From NCBI RefSeq assembly GCF_003337275.1, contig NZ_QPJQ01000012.1:1-64000 (forward strand): a stretch of 64,000 nt of DNA, read 5' to 3'. The notes beneath the pieces are model-generated. The model saw only the letters and a list, made by a program, of their open reading frames with translations, did no database searches and was not told where the DNA came from. Shown piece after piece: positions 29,230-38,689 of the stretch (positions are counted from its first letter, which is position 1; every line of letters starts with the position of its first letter). The stretch is from Marinomonas foliarum (GTDB lineage Bacteria > Pseudomonadota > Gammaproteobacteria > Pseudomonadales > Marinomonadaceae). The translations under genes were made by a program, and so were the position numbers.

Positions 29230-29910
29230 ATGATTTTTGAAGAATATTCTCAGATAGTTAAGGACTTTGTGCATGAAGCAGGGTTGTCATTAACGGATAG
29301 TTTTGATGATGTTTGCAGGGCGCAGGATGCGTTAATTGCCGAGATTGTTGGCCGCGGCGCGACAATAGCTGGCTGGAAGGTCGTTAACAAAGATGGTGTG
29401 ATTATCCTTTCTCCCATTTTTGATTTCCAAGTGTTTTCTTGCATGGGAGAGAAAATTTCTCAGCAAGCTATTCGTGGCACTGAGCTGGAAGTATGTTTTC
29501 AGCTAGCGGTGCCAAGTTCTGTTGATGCGGTCGAAGGCGTCGTTGCAGCGTTAGCTCCCTTAGCTGCGGTGGAGCTAATTCGTGCAGGGATCCATCCCTC
29601 GAATCATTTGTCCTGTGATTTTTATTTTAACTACGGTGCGTTTGTTTCCTCGAAAAGTATTGCTGGAACCTTGAGCTTTGAAGGTGGTGGTAATGACTAC
29701 ACTTTCTCAGCAAACATTGATGAACTGGTTGCTGAGAAAAAAGACATAGTAGCGCAGGGGATACTTCAGTGTATTCATCGTGGTTATGGTAATAAAGACT
29801 ACTTTTTTATTACTGGGACCTTGAATGGTCTAGCGGATGTTACGGATTCTTTAGGTGAGAATACTGTTATAAATCAGGGCGAGAAGCTTATTTGTTTTGA
29901 TGTGATTTAA
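29230..29910 (+). CDS. 2-keto-4-pentenoate hydratase/decarboxylase-like protein
   Basis: 226 residues that resemble the MhpD/fumarylacetoacetate-hydrolase-like family by pattern: AGWKVVNKDGVIILSPIFD corresponds to the substrate-loop region, GTELEVCFQLA to the metal-ligand strand (usually EAEIAF), and VELIRAGIHPSNHLSCDFY to the central block. Key acidic residues are partly preserved. There are no aromatic-degradation genes nearby, so it is an orphan copy. The ribosome binding site before the ATG is weak. Family assignment is moderate and the reaction is not known. Confidence 0.6.
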   Translation: MIFEEYSQIVKDFVHEAGLSLTDSFDDVCRAQDALIAEIVGRGATIAGWKVVNKDGVIILSPIFDFQVFSCMGEKISQQAIRGTELEVCFQLAVPSSVDAVEGVVAALAPLAAVELIRAGIHPSNHLSCDFYFNYGAFVSSKSIAGTLSFEGGGNDYTFSANIDELVAEKKDIVAQGILQCIHRGYGNKDYFFITGTLNGLADVTDSLGENTVINQGEKLICFDVI

Positions 29911-29934
29911 TCTATATTGATATCAAAATACTCA

Positions 29935-29967
29935 ACGGGAATGCAGCGAAATCTGCATTCCCGTTTT
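29935..29967. terminator. Strong terminator between convergent genes
   Basis: A perfect 12-bp stem ACGGGAATGCAG/CTGCATTCCCGT with a 6-base loop is followed on the plus strand by a T-rich run (TTTTCGTTTT). It ends the hydratase-like gene and lies 4 bases from the stop of the convergent oxidoreductase gene. Confidence 0.85.
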
Positions 29968-29971
29968 CGTT

Positions 29972-31585
29972 TTACACTGAAGCTTTCGTGTTAATACTCA
30001 AGGCCATGGCTTCGGCGATTTTGATACCGTCGATGGCTGCTGACATGATACCACCTGCGTAGCCAGCGCCTTCACCCGCTGGGAATAAGCCTTTAGTGTT
30101 GATGCTTTCTAGGCTGTCATTATCGCGCTTGATGTTGATCGGCGCAGACGTGCGAGTTTCTACACCAGTCAATAAGGCATCGTCGAAGGCAAAACCACGG
30201 ATTTTCTTATTGAAGGCTGGAATTGCTTCGCGAATTGCTTCGATACAAAAATCTGGCAATGCATCTGCTAAGTTAGTGAGCTTAATACCCGGCTTGAAAG
30301 AAGGCTCCACTGTGCCTAGTGCTTTCGGTGTTTCATTACGCAAAAAAGCACCGACTGTTTGAGCTGGCGCATCGTAGTTGCTACCACCCAACTCATAAGC
30401 AAGACTTTCTAATTTGCGTTGGAATTCGATGCCAGCAAGCGGTCCCCCTGGGTAGTCAGAAGGATCAATGCCCACCACGATAGCGCTGTTGGCGTTACGT
30501 TCATTTCGAGAATATTGACTCATGCCGTTGGTGACCACACGATTCTCTTCCGATGTGGCCGCAACGACGGTGCCGCCAGGGCACATGCAGAAGCTGTAAA
30601 CGGAACGACCATTTTTACAGTGGTGAACCAGTTTGTAATCCGCCGCACCCAGAATCTCGTTACCCGCATTTGGACCAAAACGGGCTTTGTCGATAGACGA
30701 TTGCTCGTGTTCGATACGAAAGCCCACAGAGAAGGGCTTGGCTTCAATGTACACGCCTTTGCTGTGCAGCATCTCGAAAGTATCACGAGCACTGTGGCCA
30801 ATTGCGATGGCGATGTGTTTGGAATGCAGTTGTTCACCATCCGCAAGCGTCACACCAGTGACTTGACCGTCTTCGATATGTAAATCATCAACGCGACAGC
30901 TGAAACGAATCTCACCACCTAATTCAATAATCTGTGCGCGCATTTTCTCGACCATGGCAACCAGCTTAAAGGTACCAATGTGAGGTTTGCTGACGTAAAG
31001 GATTTCGTCCGGTGCGCCCGCGGCCACAAATTCGTTTAGTACTTTACGACTGTATTGTTTAGGGTCTTTCACTTGGCTGTAGAGTTTACCGTCAGAGAAA
31101 GTACCCGCGCCGCCTTCACCAAACTGTACGTTGGATTCAGTGTTCAGGATTTTTTTACGCCAAAAACCAAAGGTATCTTTGGTACGTTCACGTACTTCTT
31201 TACCACGCTCCAGCACGATTGGCTTGTAACCCATCTGCGCTAAAACTAAGGCGGCTAACAAACCACAGGGGCCAAAACCAATCACGATAGGACGTTCAGT
31301 CAAGGTTACTGGTGCTTGTGCAACGGGATGATAATTTAAGTCTGGTGTTGCTTTAACTTGTTGGTGATCGACAAACTGGCTAAGCAACTCTTCATTGCAT
31401 GTCGTCTCAACATCCAAGGTGTAAATCAACATGATGTTGGTTTTCTTGCGCGCATCGTAGCCACGACGAAAGACGTTAAAACTAACGAGTTTCTCTGCTG
31501 GAATTTCAAGCATGGATAAAATCGCGTTTTCTACTGCGCTAGCGTCGTGATCAAGAGGAAGTTGGATATTGGAAAGTCGTATCAT
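29972..31585 (-). CDS. FAD-dependent oxidoreductase (COG2509-type)
   Basis: About 537 residues from the ATG at 31585; a TTG three codons upstream is the alternative. A small N-terminal domain is followed by a dinucleotide-binding motif, IGFGPCGLLAALVLAQMG, and LERGKEV. The sequence FGEGGAGTFSDGKL and the C-terminal GEGAGYAGGIMSAAIDG are typical of this widespread but biochemically uncharacterised FAD protein family. No electron partner is adjacent. Substrate unknown. Confidence 0.88.
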   Translation of the reverse strand: MIRLSNIQLPLDHDASAVENAILSMLEIPAEKLVSFNVFRRGYDARKKTNIMLIYTLDVETTCNEELLSQFVDHQQVKATPDLNYHPVAQAPVTLTERPIVIGFGPCGLLAALVLAQMGYKPIVLERGKEVRERTKDTFGFWRKKILNTESNVQFGEGGAGTFSDGKLYSQVKDPKQYSRKVLNEFVAAGAPDEILYVSKPHIGTFKLVAMVEKMRAQIIELGGEIRFSCRVDDLHIEDGQVTGVTLADGEQLHSKHIAIAIGHSARDTFEMLHSKGVYIEAKPFSVGFRIEHEQSSIDKARFGPNAGNEILGAADYKLVHHCKNGRSVYSFCMCPGGTVVAATSEENRVVTNGMSQYSRNERNANSAIVVGIDPSDYPGGPLAGIEFQRKLESLAYELGGSNYDAPAQTVGAFLRNETPKALGTVEPSFKPGIKLTNLADALPDFCIEAIREAIPAFNKKIRGFAFDDALLTGVETRTSAPINIKRDNDSLESINTKGLFPAGEGAGYAGGIMSAAIDGIKIAEAMALSINTKASV

Positions 31586-31692
31586 AGGAATCAATAATTA
31601 GAATGCTGGGTAAATGGCTAATAGCGGGGATAATACGACATTTTCGCGTAAAAAGCTGTTATCAAATGGAATCACCTTGGGCTTTTTCTTGC

Positions 31693-33108
31693 TTAAAACA
31701 TTCCCAGAATATGCCACCAAAGGAAGTTCAGTGGCAGTAATACAAGACTTGTTAGCACAAAGGTTGCCAAGCATACTTTTGTGACAGCGCTGATCGATAA
31801 ATTACCGAGTGCAATAGCCGTGATAAGCGGTGGTGCTTGGTAAGGCAATAAAACATTGGAAAAGGCCAATACTTGCGTCATGAGTACCGTATTAGTTGAT
31901 AGGCCTGTAATGTCAGATAGATGACTGGCCATAGGCGTCATGATGGCAGGTACGCCCGATAAGTTCATGACAACGGCGACGCAGGTCGAAATAAAAGTGA
32001 GCAAGCTCAAATTTGTGAGTGGAGAATCGGGCGAGAAATGGACTAAGGTGGTGAGATAGTTTACTAAAACATCACCTAGGCCTGAATAAGCAATGATAGC
32101 GCCAAGGCCAATTACGCCGGCAGTAAAAAACAGCGTGCCGTACTGAAGGTCTTTATCTAAACAGTGCTTACTCGTTACGCCAAGCTTGGGCCAGAGGCAA
32201 ATGGTAGCAGCGACTAAACCTACCCAGCCAGCAGATATATGATGAATAGAATCAGTAAACCAGAAAGCAAAACAAACACACAGTATGAGCAATAAGCGCT
32301 TCTCTACTGTACTAATAGTAGTTTTCTCTATTGATGTTTGTATAGCTGGATTAGGGTCTCTATCAGGAAATAGCCAGAGAATCACACTGACTGTAATAAT
32401 AAGCTTACCGAATCCCAAGACAGGGAAGTGGAGAAGCAAATAATCCCAATAGGAAAATGGTGTGTTGTATAGCGCTTCAACCATACCAGATAAAAGCATA
32501 TTGGGGGCGTTAGCAGGCAAAATAGAGAAAGCAGGTGAAAACGTACCAAATGCCGCCGCCAGTAACATACCCTTTCGACCATTAGAGTTCTCATCATAGC
32601 CAAAGTGATTGGCTAGATAAGCAATAATAGGAATGATTAACACAACTCGGCCAACGCCGGACGGTATAAGAAAAGCCAACCCCATCCCGAAGAGAGCAAT
32701 TTTTATAATTGTTCCCTGATAACTGTTGCCTAAAATCACCATAAGCACACGGGTTGCTCTAACGTTGAGACCCGTGTGATTGATGGCTGCCCCAAATACC
32801 ATACCACTGAACAAAAGCCAGAAAGTAGAAGATGTAAAACCCGCAAAAACCACTTGGTTAGGTGCTAGTCCTGCAGAGGTAGAGACAGCAAATAAGCCAA
32901 GTGCAGGTAAATAAGCAGGAATAAGAGAGGTTGCCCAAAAGGCGATACAAATAAACAACAGCGCTGCGACCAGGGTTTGGTTCAACGTAAGAAATGGGTA
33001 GCAAAGTGCTCCAACAGCAATTGTCAGCGCAAACACTAAATACAGCTGCCAATTAGGTTTGCTGGGGGATTGGCGGGCTATCGCTGAAGCGTTGTTTTTA
33101 TTATGCAT
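31693..33108 (-). CDS. SLC13/DASS family anion transporter
   Basis: About 471 residues and 11-12 hydrophobic segments, of the divalent anion/sodium symporter type (dicarboxylates, citrate or sulfate). Supporting segments: LLFSGMVFGAAINHTG, FLIPSGVGRVVLIIPI and the C-terminal TQVLAFSNVLLPYQAPPLITA. I placed the start at the ATG at 33108 (MHNKNN) because the upstream ATG at 33132 lies inside an 18-bp hairpin. It follows argC on the same strand, separated by that hairpin. Confidence 0.85.
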   Translation of the reverse strand: MHNKNNASAIARQSPSKPNWQLYLVFALTIAVGALCYPFLTLNQTLVAALLFICIAFWATSLIPAYLPALGLFAVSTSAGLAPNQVVFAGFTSSTFWLLFSGMVFGAAINHTGLNVRATRVLMVILGNSYQGTIIKIALFGMGLAFLIPSGVGRVVLIIPIIAYLANHFGYDENSNGRKGMLLAAAFGTFSPAFSILPANAPNMLLSGMVEALYNTPFSYWDYLLLHFPVLGFGKLIITVSVILWLFPDRDPNPAIQTSIEKTTISTVEKRLLLILCVCFAFWFTDSIHHISAGWVGLVAATICLWPKLGVTSKHCLDKDLQYGTLFFTAGVIGLGAIIAYSGLGDVLVNYLTTLVHFSPDSPLTNLSLLTFISTCVAVVMNLSGVPAIMTPMASHLSDITGLSTNTVLMTQVLAFSNVLLPYQAPPLITAIALGNLSISAVTKVCLATFVLTSLVLLPLNFLWWHILGMF

Positions 33109-33127
33109 TAAAGTGCTCAAATTGAAT

Positions 33128-33172
33128 AACATGAGATCTTCGTTAAAGTAAATATAACGAAGATCTCATGTT
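33128..33172 (-). terminator. 18-bp perfect hairpin between argC and the DASS transporter
   Basis: AACATGAGATCTTCGTTA (33128-33145) and its exact reverse complement (33155-33172) flank a 9-base loop. It begins 5 bases past the argC stop. On the plus strand it is followed by TTTTT and on the minus strand by TTATTC. It most likely ends argC transcription, or attenuates read-through into the transporter gene whose start lies 20 bases beyond. Confidence 0.7.
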
Positions 33173-33176
33173 TTTA

Positions 33177-34115
33177 TTAGCGAAGATTAACGGCGGTTGC
33201 CTCGTCAAACCCTAACATGATGTTGAGGTTTTGTACGGCAGCGCCAGAGGCCCCTTTTCCAAGGTTATCTAGTTTGGCGACAAGTATGCCGGATTTATTG
33301 CCGGGCTCACTTAGAACAGATAATTCGATTTGATTGGTATCTTCAAGCCCATGAGGTGTCAAAAATGGCGCTGCACTGTCCGCAATGGCATTAAGCTCAT
33401 TAACTGTCACAAAAGTATCGTTAGCATACACTTCAGCCAGTTTCGCTTGTAGTTGCGCCATGGTAACGGTGTCTTTGAGCTGGATAGGCAAAAATGTCAG
33501 CATACCTTGGCGGAAATTACCCACACTTGGAACGAAAATCGGTGCGTTATCCAAGCCTGACCACTTTTTCATTTCGGCTAAATGTTTGTGGTTGAAAGCC
33601 AAACCGTAGGCGCCAAACACAGGAACCTCGTTACCACTTTCAAAACGATCAATTAATGCATTACCACCGCCACTATAGCCAGATACAGCGTTGATAGAAT
33701 AATCATAAGACGCAGGCAGTAATCCAGCCTCAACCAAAGGCTTCAATAACAAAATCGCGCCTGTTGGGTAGCAACCAGGGTTAGACACAAACTGCGCGTT
33801 TTTGATTTTTTCACGCTGGGTAGTATCAAGTTCAGGTAAACCGTAAACCCAACCATCTGCAACACGGTGAACAGAGCTGGCGTCTAAAATACGACAGCCT
33901 TCTTCTTTGGCTAAAACAACGCTGTCTTTGGCCGCATCATCTGGTAGGCAAAGTACAGTCACATCCGCTTCTTTCATCAGACGACGTTTTTCTTCTACAT
34001 CACGTTTTTTATCTGGATCGATACTGATGATTTCAATATGCGGGTGTTTTACAAGGCGATCTTTTACTTGAAGACCGGTAGTGCCTGTCTCGCCATCAAT
34101 AAATACTTTTTTCAC
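33177..34115 (-). CDS. argC: N-acetyl-gamma-glutamyl-phosphate reductase, short form
   Basis: NADPH-dependent third step of arginine biosynthesis. 312 residues, matching the shorter type-2 ArgC (TIGR01851) rather than the 330-350-residue classical form. Visible: nucleotide-binding start FIDGETGTTGLQV, catalytic cysteine in SNPGCYPTGAILLLKPL, and GNFRQGMLTFLPIQL. It starts with GTG, with AAGGAA 8 bases upstream. It is monocistronic, not next to argB or argJ. No convincing ArgR box was found upstream. Confidence 0.93.
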   Translation of the reverse strand: MKKVFIDGETGTTGLQVKDRLVKHPHIEIISIDPDKKRDVEEKRRLMKEADVTVLCLPDDAAKDSVVLAKEEGCRILDASSVHRVADGWVYGLPELDTTQREKIKNAQFVSNPGCYPTGAILLLKPLVEAGLLPASYDYSINAVSGYSGGGNALIDRFESGNEVPVFGAYGLAFNHKHLAEMKKWSGLDNAPIFVPSVGNFRQGMLTFLPIQLKDTVTMAQLQAKLAEVYANDTFVTVNELNAIADSAAPFLTPHGLEDTNQIELSVLSEPGNKSGILVAKLDNLGKGASGAAVQNLNIMLGFDEATAVNLR

Positions 34116-34398
34116 AGCGTAATTCCTTACTGGGTGTCTTATCTCAATGCAAAAGCAGGGCGTTTTGACGCATATCTGCTTTTCTATCGACTAGTTAAGA
34201 GGGGGTTCTATCGTTACAAATAGTGTAATGCATCAAGGTGCGACTGAATAGTTGATAAAAACGCTTAATTTTTAAAAAGTTTGTTTATCTTGACCCGATG
34301 TTTTGTTCTGTCTCTCTTAGGTTATTGAGTTAGTAGCCTTGGTTGAGTCTTCACGAGAGGTTACACTTCCTGCTTGTTCATCTTTACTCTGTATTTTT

Positions 34399-34767
34399 AT
34401 GAAGAAGTCTGACAAGAAAATCGATAATGCACTAAGAAGTGCGCTGACCAATGTATGTGAAGCGGCGCTTGGAAAGGTTGACGGTTTTGTTTGGTTAACG
34501 CATGTCGTTAATTACAATGCATTCCCAAATTCGTTAAAGATCATTTGCGTGTTTGAAACAGATGAGGCTCTTGCCAACGCCATTGGCGCTAAGCAGGATG
34601 ACTTTTTTTATTTGCTTATTAACCGTGAGTTAAGCGCTGTAAATATTCAATTGAATAAGCTTCGTCAGCAGGTGGGCTTTGATACAGAAGAAGCCTGCGA
34701 GCGTTCCCACGGTGGGAAATGGAATGAACGACTCGCTAAGCTACAACCGAGTATGAAACTACATTAA
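34399..34767 (+). CDS. Conserved hypothetical protein, gammaproteobacterial
   Basis: 122 residues from the first ATG (34399). An in-frame TTG 60 bases upstream would add 20 residues that do not look conserved. The body (KKSDKKIDNALRSALTNVC, DGFVWLTHVVNYNAFPNSL, VGFDTEEACERSHGGKWNER) matches a small family I have seen in marine gammaproteobacteria, sometimes labelled Fis family although no Fis HTH is visible. No signal peptide or membrane segment. Its stop overlaps the stop of the convergent antiporter gene by four bases. Function unknown. Confidence 0.75.
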   Translation: MKKSDKKIDNALRSALTNVCEAALGKVDGFVWLTHVVNYNAFPNSLKIICVFETDEALANAIGAKQDDFFYLLINRELSAVNIQLNKLRQQVGFDTEEACERSHGGKWNERLAKLQPSMKLH

Positions 34768-36632
34768 TCTGTTTGATCTTGAATGTCTTTCATGGCTTTC
34801 TGGAGCTGTGGATTCTTCTCTTCCAAATATTTTCTAAGCCGAGCAATAAAGACTTTATTTTCGTGGGATGGTACGCCGATCTGATGGGCATCGGCAACTT
34901 CTACCATGGATACTTTGTCATGTTGGCTAAATACATCGATCATCTGCTCTGCTTTGTTATGAGAGATTCCTAGTGCCTCAAAGGCTGATCGGCCCATGCG
35001 CAAACTACTGTCGAAGTTTTCACGGATAATGTCTCGACAGCCAGACGCCCATAAGTCGTAGACGTGATTATTGTCGAAAGCCCTCGCAATGATGTGTACA
35101 TCAGGGTGGCTTTCTCTAACGTATTTGACGAGCTTGGTGATTTGCTCTGGATCATCAATAGCAATGATCAATAAGGATGCCTCGTCTATGCCGGCAGCTT
35201 GTAGTAAGTCAGGTCGAGTCGCATCACCAAAGTAGTTTTTAACACCAAAGTTTTGCAGTGCTCTTAGTCGTTTCACACTGAAATCAATCACCGTTGAGTG
35301 ATAACCGGCCAATCGCAGCAGATTGTCTATTGTGCTGCCCATTCGTCCTGAGCCAGCAATGATGATTTTATTATCATCAGGCATATCTTCGTCGTGCGAG
35401 CCCGCTGTTTGGTCTGTGGCATAGCGTGGTGCGATGATGCGATCATAAATAATGAATAATATGGGGGTGAGCAACATAGAAAGTGCCACTACCAGCAGTA
35501 AAACATCGGCCACATCTTGTGGGATTACGGCATTGCTGACAGTAAAAGACAGCAATACAAAGCCAAACTCACCTGCTTGGGCAAGGCCAAGAGCAAACAG
35601 CCATTTATTCGAGCCACGAATGTGAAAAAGTCGACCTAAGATCAGCAGAGTGACGCCTTTTAATAAAATAAGACCGATGGTTAGTCCAAAAATAGAGGCA
35701 AAATCACTAAACAATAGAGAAAAATTGATACCCGCACCAACGGTCATGAAGAAGAGCCCCAGCAACAAACCTTTAAATGGCGCGATATCGCTTTCTAACT
35801 CATGCCGATAAGGCGAGTTAGCCAACACCACACCCGCTAGGAAGGTGCCAAGAGCTGGAGACAAGCCAACCAAAGACATAAGCAGTGTGGTGCCAATCAC
35901 GAACATCAATGCGGTTGCGGTAAACAGCTCTCTTAATTGAGCTACTGCGATAAAGCGAAAAATAGGTGTTGCTAAAAAGCTACCGCCCAATACCACAACG
36001 CCAATAGCGCCTATCGTGATTAAAGCAGTTTGCCATGCTTCTAAGCCATCTACCAAAGAGACAGAGTGGCTTTCCCCCTGAGACGCGGCTGCTGCATTGC
36101 TTAAAGAAGCGATTAATTCTGGTGTAGCGAGCAAAGGAATAAAAGCTAATATAGGAATGACTACTATATCTTGAGCGAGCAAAACCGCAAAAGAAGATTG
36201 ACCGCCATCAGACTTCATTAAGCCTTTTTCGGTCAAGGTTTGAATAACAATGGCAGTAGAAGAAAGTGCGAGAACCAAACCTATGGCCAAGCTGGTGCGC
36301 CACTCTTGATTTAAAAACATCCCAATCCCCGTAATAAAAAGGGCAGTTAGTGTAACTTGTCCGCCCCCTAAACCGAGTAATTTGGATTTTAATTCCCATA
36401 ATTTCTTGGGATTCAGCTCAAGACCAACAATAAATAGCATTAAGACGACGCCTAGTTCGGCAAAGTGCTGAATGGAGACGATATCTACTTCGAGCAGCGT
36501 CAATAGAGGGCTGATGATAATGCCAGCTAATAAATAACCTAAAACAGAGCCTAGGCCGAGCCGCGATGCGATTGGGACAGAAATGACTCCCGCAACCAAA
36601 AAAATAAAGGTTAACAGCAAGGCATCAGTCAT
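34764..36632 (-). CDS. CPA2 monovalent cation:proton antiporter (KefB/KefC-like)
   Basis: 622 residues: about 12-13 transmembrane helices (1-395) of the Na/H exchanger type, including LALSSTAIVIQTL and GSFLATPIFRF. A cytoplasmic RCK/TrkA-N domain follows (KIIIAGSGRMGSTIDNLLRL near 408, then YFGDATRPDLLQAAGI), with a short charged tail. This is the Kef architecture, a potassium efflux system gated by glutathione adducts in E. coli. The neighbouring upstream gene is a flavodoxin-fold HemG rather than a KefF/KefG partner. Ribosome binding site AAGGAAA. Confidence 0.9.
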   Translation of the reverse strand: MTDALLLTFIFLVAGVISVPIASRLGLGSVLGYLLAGIIISPLLTLLEVDIVSIQHFAELGVVLMLFIVGLELNPKKLWELKSKLLGLGGGQVTLTALFITGIGMFLNQEWRTSLAIGLVLALSSTAIVIQTLTEKGLMKSDGGQSSFAVLLAQDIVVIPILAFIPLLATPELIASLSNAAAASQGESHSVSLVDGLEAWQTALITIGAIGVVVLGGSFLATPIFRFIAVAQLRELFTATALMFVIGTTLLMSLVGLSPALGTFLAGVVLANSPYRHELESDIAPFKGLLLGLFFMTVGAGINFSLLFSDFASIFGLTIGLILLKGVTLLILGRLFHIRGSNKWLFALGLAQAGEFGFVLLSFTVSNAVIPQDVADVLLLVVALSMLLTPILFIIYDRIIAPRYATDQTAGSHDEDMPDDNKIIIAGSGRMGSTIDNLLRLAGYHSTVIDFSVKRLRALQNFGVKNYFGDATRPDLLQAAGIDEASLLIIAIDDPEQITKLVKYVRESHPDVHIIARAFDNNHVYDLWASGCRDIIRENFDSSLRMGRSAFEALGISHNKAEQMIDVFSQHDKVSMVEVADAHQIGVPSHENKVFIARLRKYLEEKNPQLQKAMKDIQDQTD

Positions 36633-36694
36633 TATGTCGTTTCCTTATCATGTTCTTAAGAAGAGAATGTTCTCATCTATATCAGGCGTTTTCG

Positions 36695-37234
36695 CTATTG
36701 GGTTGGCTGCATATCGCAAACCGCTTGAGCAAACTGCTCAACACTATTCCAGTTAGTAAACTCCATATTGGTGGAGGGATCAGTTGGTCCTTTAGTCATC
36801 CACATAATAAAGCGAATCATATTGCGGTCGATGAAACCGTATTTTTGATAGTTTAATTTACCTGCAAATACGCCCTGGACAGTTGGCTGCCAATCTAGTT
36901 GCGCTAAAAGTTTAATGATGTACGGGTTGGTCGCAGGTTGGCATTTTTCAGGTTTACGAGCCACTAGGTTAACGGTGAAAAACGCGCTGAGTTTGCTTTC
37001 AAGCAGCGCTTTATTTTGCTCAATAAAATCAACAACGATTTTTTGGTGTTTGCCATAACGAATGCTAGCACCGATTACTATTTTGTCATGGTTTGTTAGA
37101 GTGTCAGTTGTGACTTCTTCGACAGGTAAAAGCGTAACCGAGTGATCTTGACTCTCGATGATAGCTTGCATTTTTTTGCTGATCTTTGTGGTGTGGCCGT
37201 CTGTGGTAGAGTAAATCAATAGAGTATTAGACAT
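36695..37234 (-). CDS. hemG: Menaquinone-dependent protoporphyrinogen IX dehydrogenase HemG
   Basis: Flavodoxin-like enzyme that oxidises protoporphyrinogen to protoporphyrin in haem synthesis and passes electrons to quinone. 179 residues. The FMN loop is YSTTDGHTTKISK, and the long family insert includes FFTVNLVARKPEKCQPATNPY and IRFIMWMTKGPTDPSTNMEF, which separates HemG from plain flavodoxins. It lies 62 bases upstream of the Kef-type antiporter on the same strand, so the two may be cotranscribed. Confidence 0.92.
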   Translation of the reverse strand: MSNTLLIYSTTDGHTTKISKKMQAIIESQDHSVTLLPVEEVTTDTLTNHDKIVIGASIRYGKHQKIVVDFIEQNKALLESKLSAFFTVNLVARKPEKCQPATNPYIIKLLAQLDWQPTVQGVFAGKLNYQKYGFIDRNMIRFIMWMTKGPTDPSTNMEFTNWNSVEQFAQAVCDMQPTQ

Positions 37235-37362
37235 GAAGATTCAGAAAAGCTGCCTCAGTTGGAGTGGGAGAAAACGTATCGAGGCCTTGTTATAAACACT
37301 CAATGGCTTGCTGTAAAGGGAAGAGGCATTGCTGGTGGCTTTTAATTGTAGAAAACATAAAA

Positions 37363-37391
37363 AAAGCGGACTGTGTTTAGCAGTCCGCTTT
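37363..37391 (-). terminator. Rho-independent terminator of rsgA
   Basis: An 11-bp perfect stem AAAGCGGACTG/CAGTCCGCTTT with a 7-base loop starts 30 bases past the rsgA stop. On the minus strand it is followed by a run of T. Confidence 0.88.
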
Positions 37392-37421
37392 CTGTTTGTC
37401 TGTTGGAATATGTGCTCAATA

Positions 37422-38399
37422 TTACTCGGCAGAACTGTGCTTTCTGGCGCGAATGTCAGATTGCGCACTGCGATAGAACTTTTCTTGTGGCTTGGATTTA
37501 GTCACTTGATCGTCATCACCGTCTTCGTTGCGAAGTAATAAGAAATCTGCAACGCGCTGTTCGTCAATTTGGTTCGCTTTGACCGCCGCTTTAATGGCGC
37601 AGCCTGGCTCACCTTCGTGGCGGCAGTCAGTGAAACGACATTGCTTCTCAAGAGCAATCATATCTGCAAAGTTGGCAATCGTGCTGCTATCAAATTCAGC
37701 CAGTTGTAATTCACGCATGCCAGCTGTATCTAATAAGATAGCGCCGGATGGCATGATCTTTAAGGCACCAGAATCGCCAATGTTCCTTTGAGCTTTGCCT
37801 TCAGCTGTGGTCTGCATCAAGGTGTTGATCAGTGCGGATTTACCAGAGCCAACCGCGCCTAATAAAGCAATAGTTTTGCCTTTCTTAAGCAAAGGCGATA
37901 GGCAGCGTAGGCTGTCAGCATCCAAAGCATTAACAGTTTCTACGATGAGCAGTGGATCAAGCTTTTCTACTTGGGCACGTTTTTCTGCAGCGTCTTCGCA
38001 GGTATCTGCTTTCGTTAGAATCACAACAGCGTCAGCTTGAGCGTTATGGGTCAGTTCCAAATAACGTTTGATCAAGGTGAGATTGAAATCTTGATTTAAT
38101 GCGCAGATTAAAAACACAGTATCTATATTTGAAGCGATATTTTCAAATGTAGAGCTAGATTCTAAAAGGCGTAAAAAGTTGTTATCTGTATCGGCAACAA
38201 CCCAGTCACCGATTGCCATATCTGGCATATCTAAGTGGTCTTCTAAAGTGAAAAAGCCAGATTCAGTAACAAGCTCGTAGTTACTGCCTGTTTTAGAGCA
38301 GATACGTGCAATACGGTTAGATTCTAAATCATCCAATGATAACTGTTGTTGAAAGTAAGCTTGCCAGCCTAGATCCAATAAAGTAAACGTGGAATCCAT
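37422..38399 (-). CDS. rsgA: Ribosome small subunit-dependent GTPase A (RsgA)
   Basis: Circularly permuted GTPase that helps late 30S assembly. 325 residues from the ATG at 38399, which has GGGG 6-10 bases upstream; an upstream in-frame ATG would add 18 unlikely residues. There is an N-terminal OB-fold. GTPase motifs then come in permuted order: G4 LTKADTCED, G1 GAVGSGKSALINTL, G3 LLDTAGMREL. The C-terminal zinc knuckle is CRFTDCRHEGEPGC. The P-loop reads GAVGSGKS and the G3 region DTAGM, as in family members. Single gene with its own terminator. Confidence 0.94.
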   Translation of the reverse strand: MDSTFTLLDLGWQAYFQQQLSLDDLESNRIARICSKTGSNYELVTESGFFTLEDHLDMPDMAIGDWVVADTDNNFLRLLESSSTFENIASNIDTVFLICALNQDFNLTLIKRYLELTHNAQADAVVILTKADTCEDAAEKRAQVEKLDPLLIVETVNALDADSLRCLSPLLKKGKTIALLGAVGSGKSALINTLMQTTAEGKAQRNIGDSGALKIMPSGAILLDTAGMRELQLAEFDSSTIANFADMIALEKQCRFTDCRHEGEPGCAIKAAVKANQIDEQRVADFLLLRNEDGDDDQVTKSKPQEKFYRSAQSDIRARKHSSAE

Positions 38400-38689
38400 T
38401 AATATTACCCCAAGCGAAATACGCCATCGTAAATTAGAAGCAATACGCTTCAATTAGTACAACCGAACATTAACTATTATGTTGATGTTCTAGCCAAAAA
38501 ATATACAAAACACCAATGCGTTATGAAGCATTTTTAAAAGGCGTTACTCTGCCACATTAGCACAGTGGGAGTAAGCTACAAACAGAAATATTACCCTTAT
38601 AACCAAGGCGGATTTTGGTCTCTTTTATGTCAGTGTCCAAGCAAAAAGATGTCGCTAAGAGATAATCAATTAAAATGTATTAAAGGCTG

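Noticed and set aside
34240..34270. ARG box upstream of argC (TGAATAGTTGATAA)
   Set aside because: Only one half resembles the ArgR consensus, and its placement is over 120 bases from the start.
34764..36632. Naming the antiporter kefB or kefC
   Set aside because: The architecture fits both, and no KefF/KefG partner is present to decide, so only the family is given.
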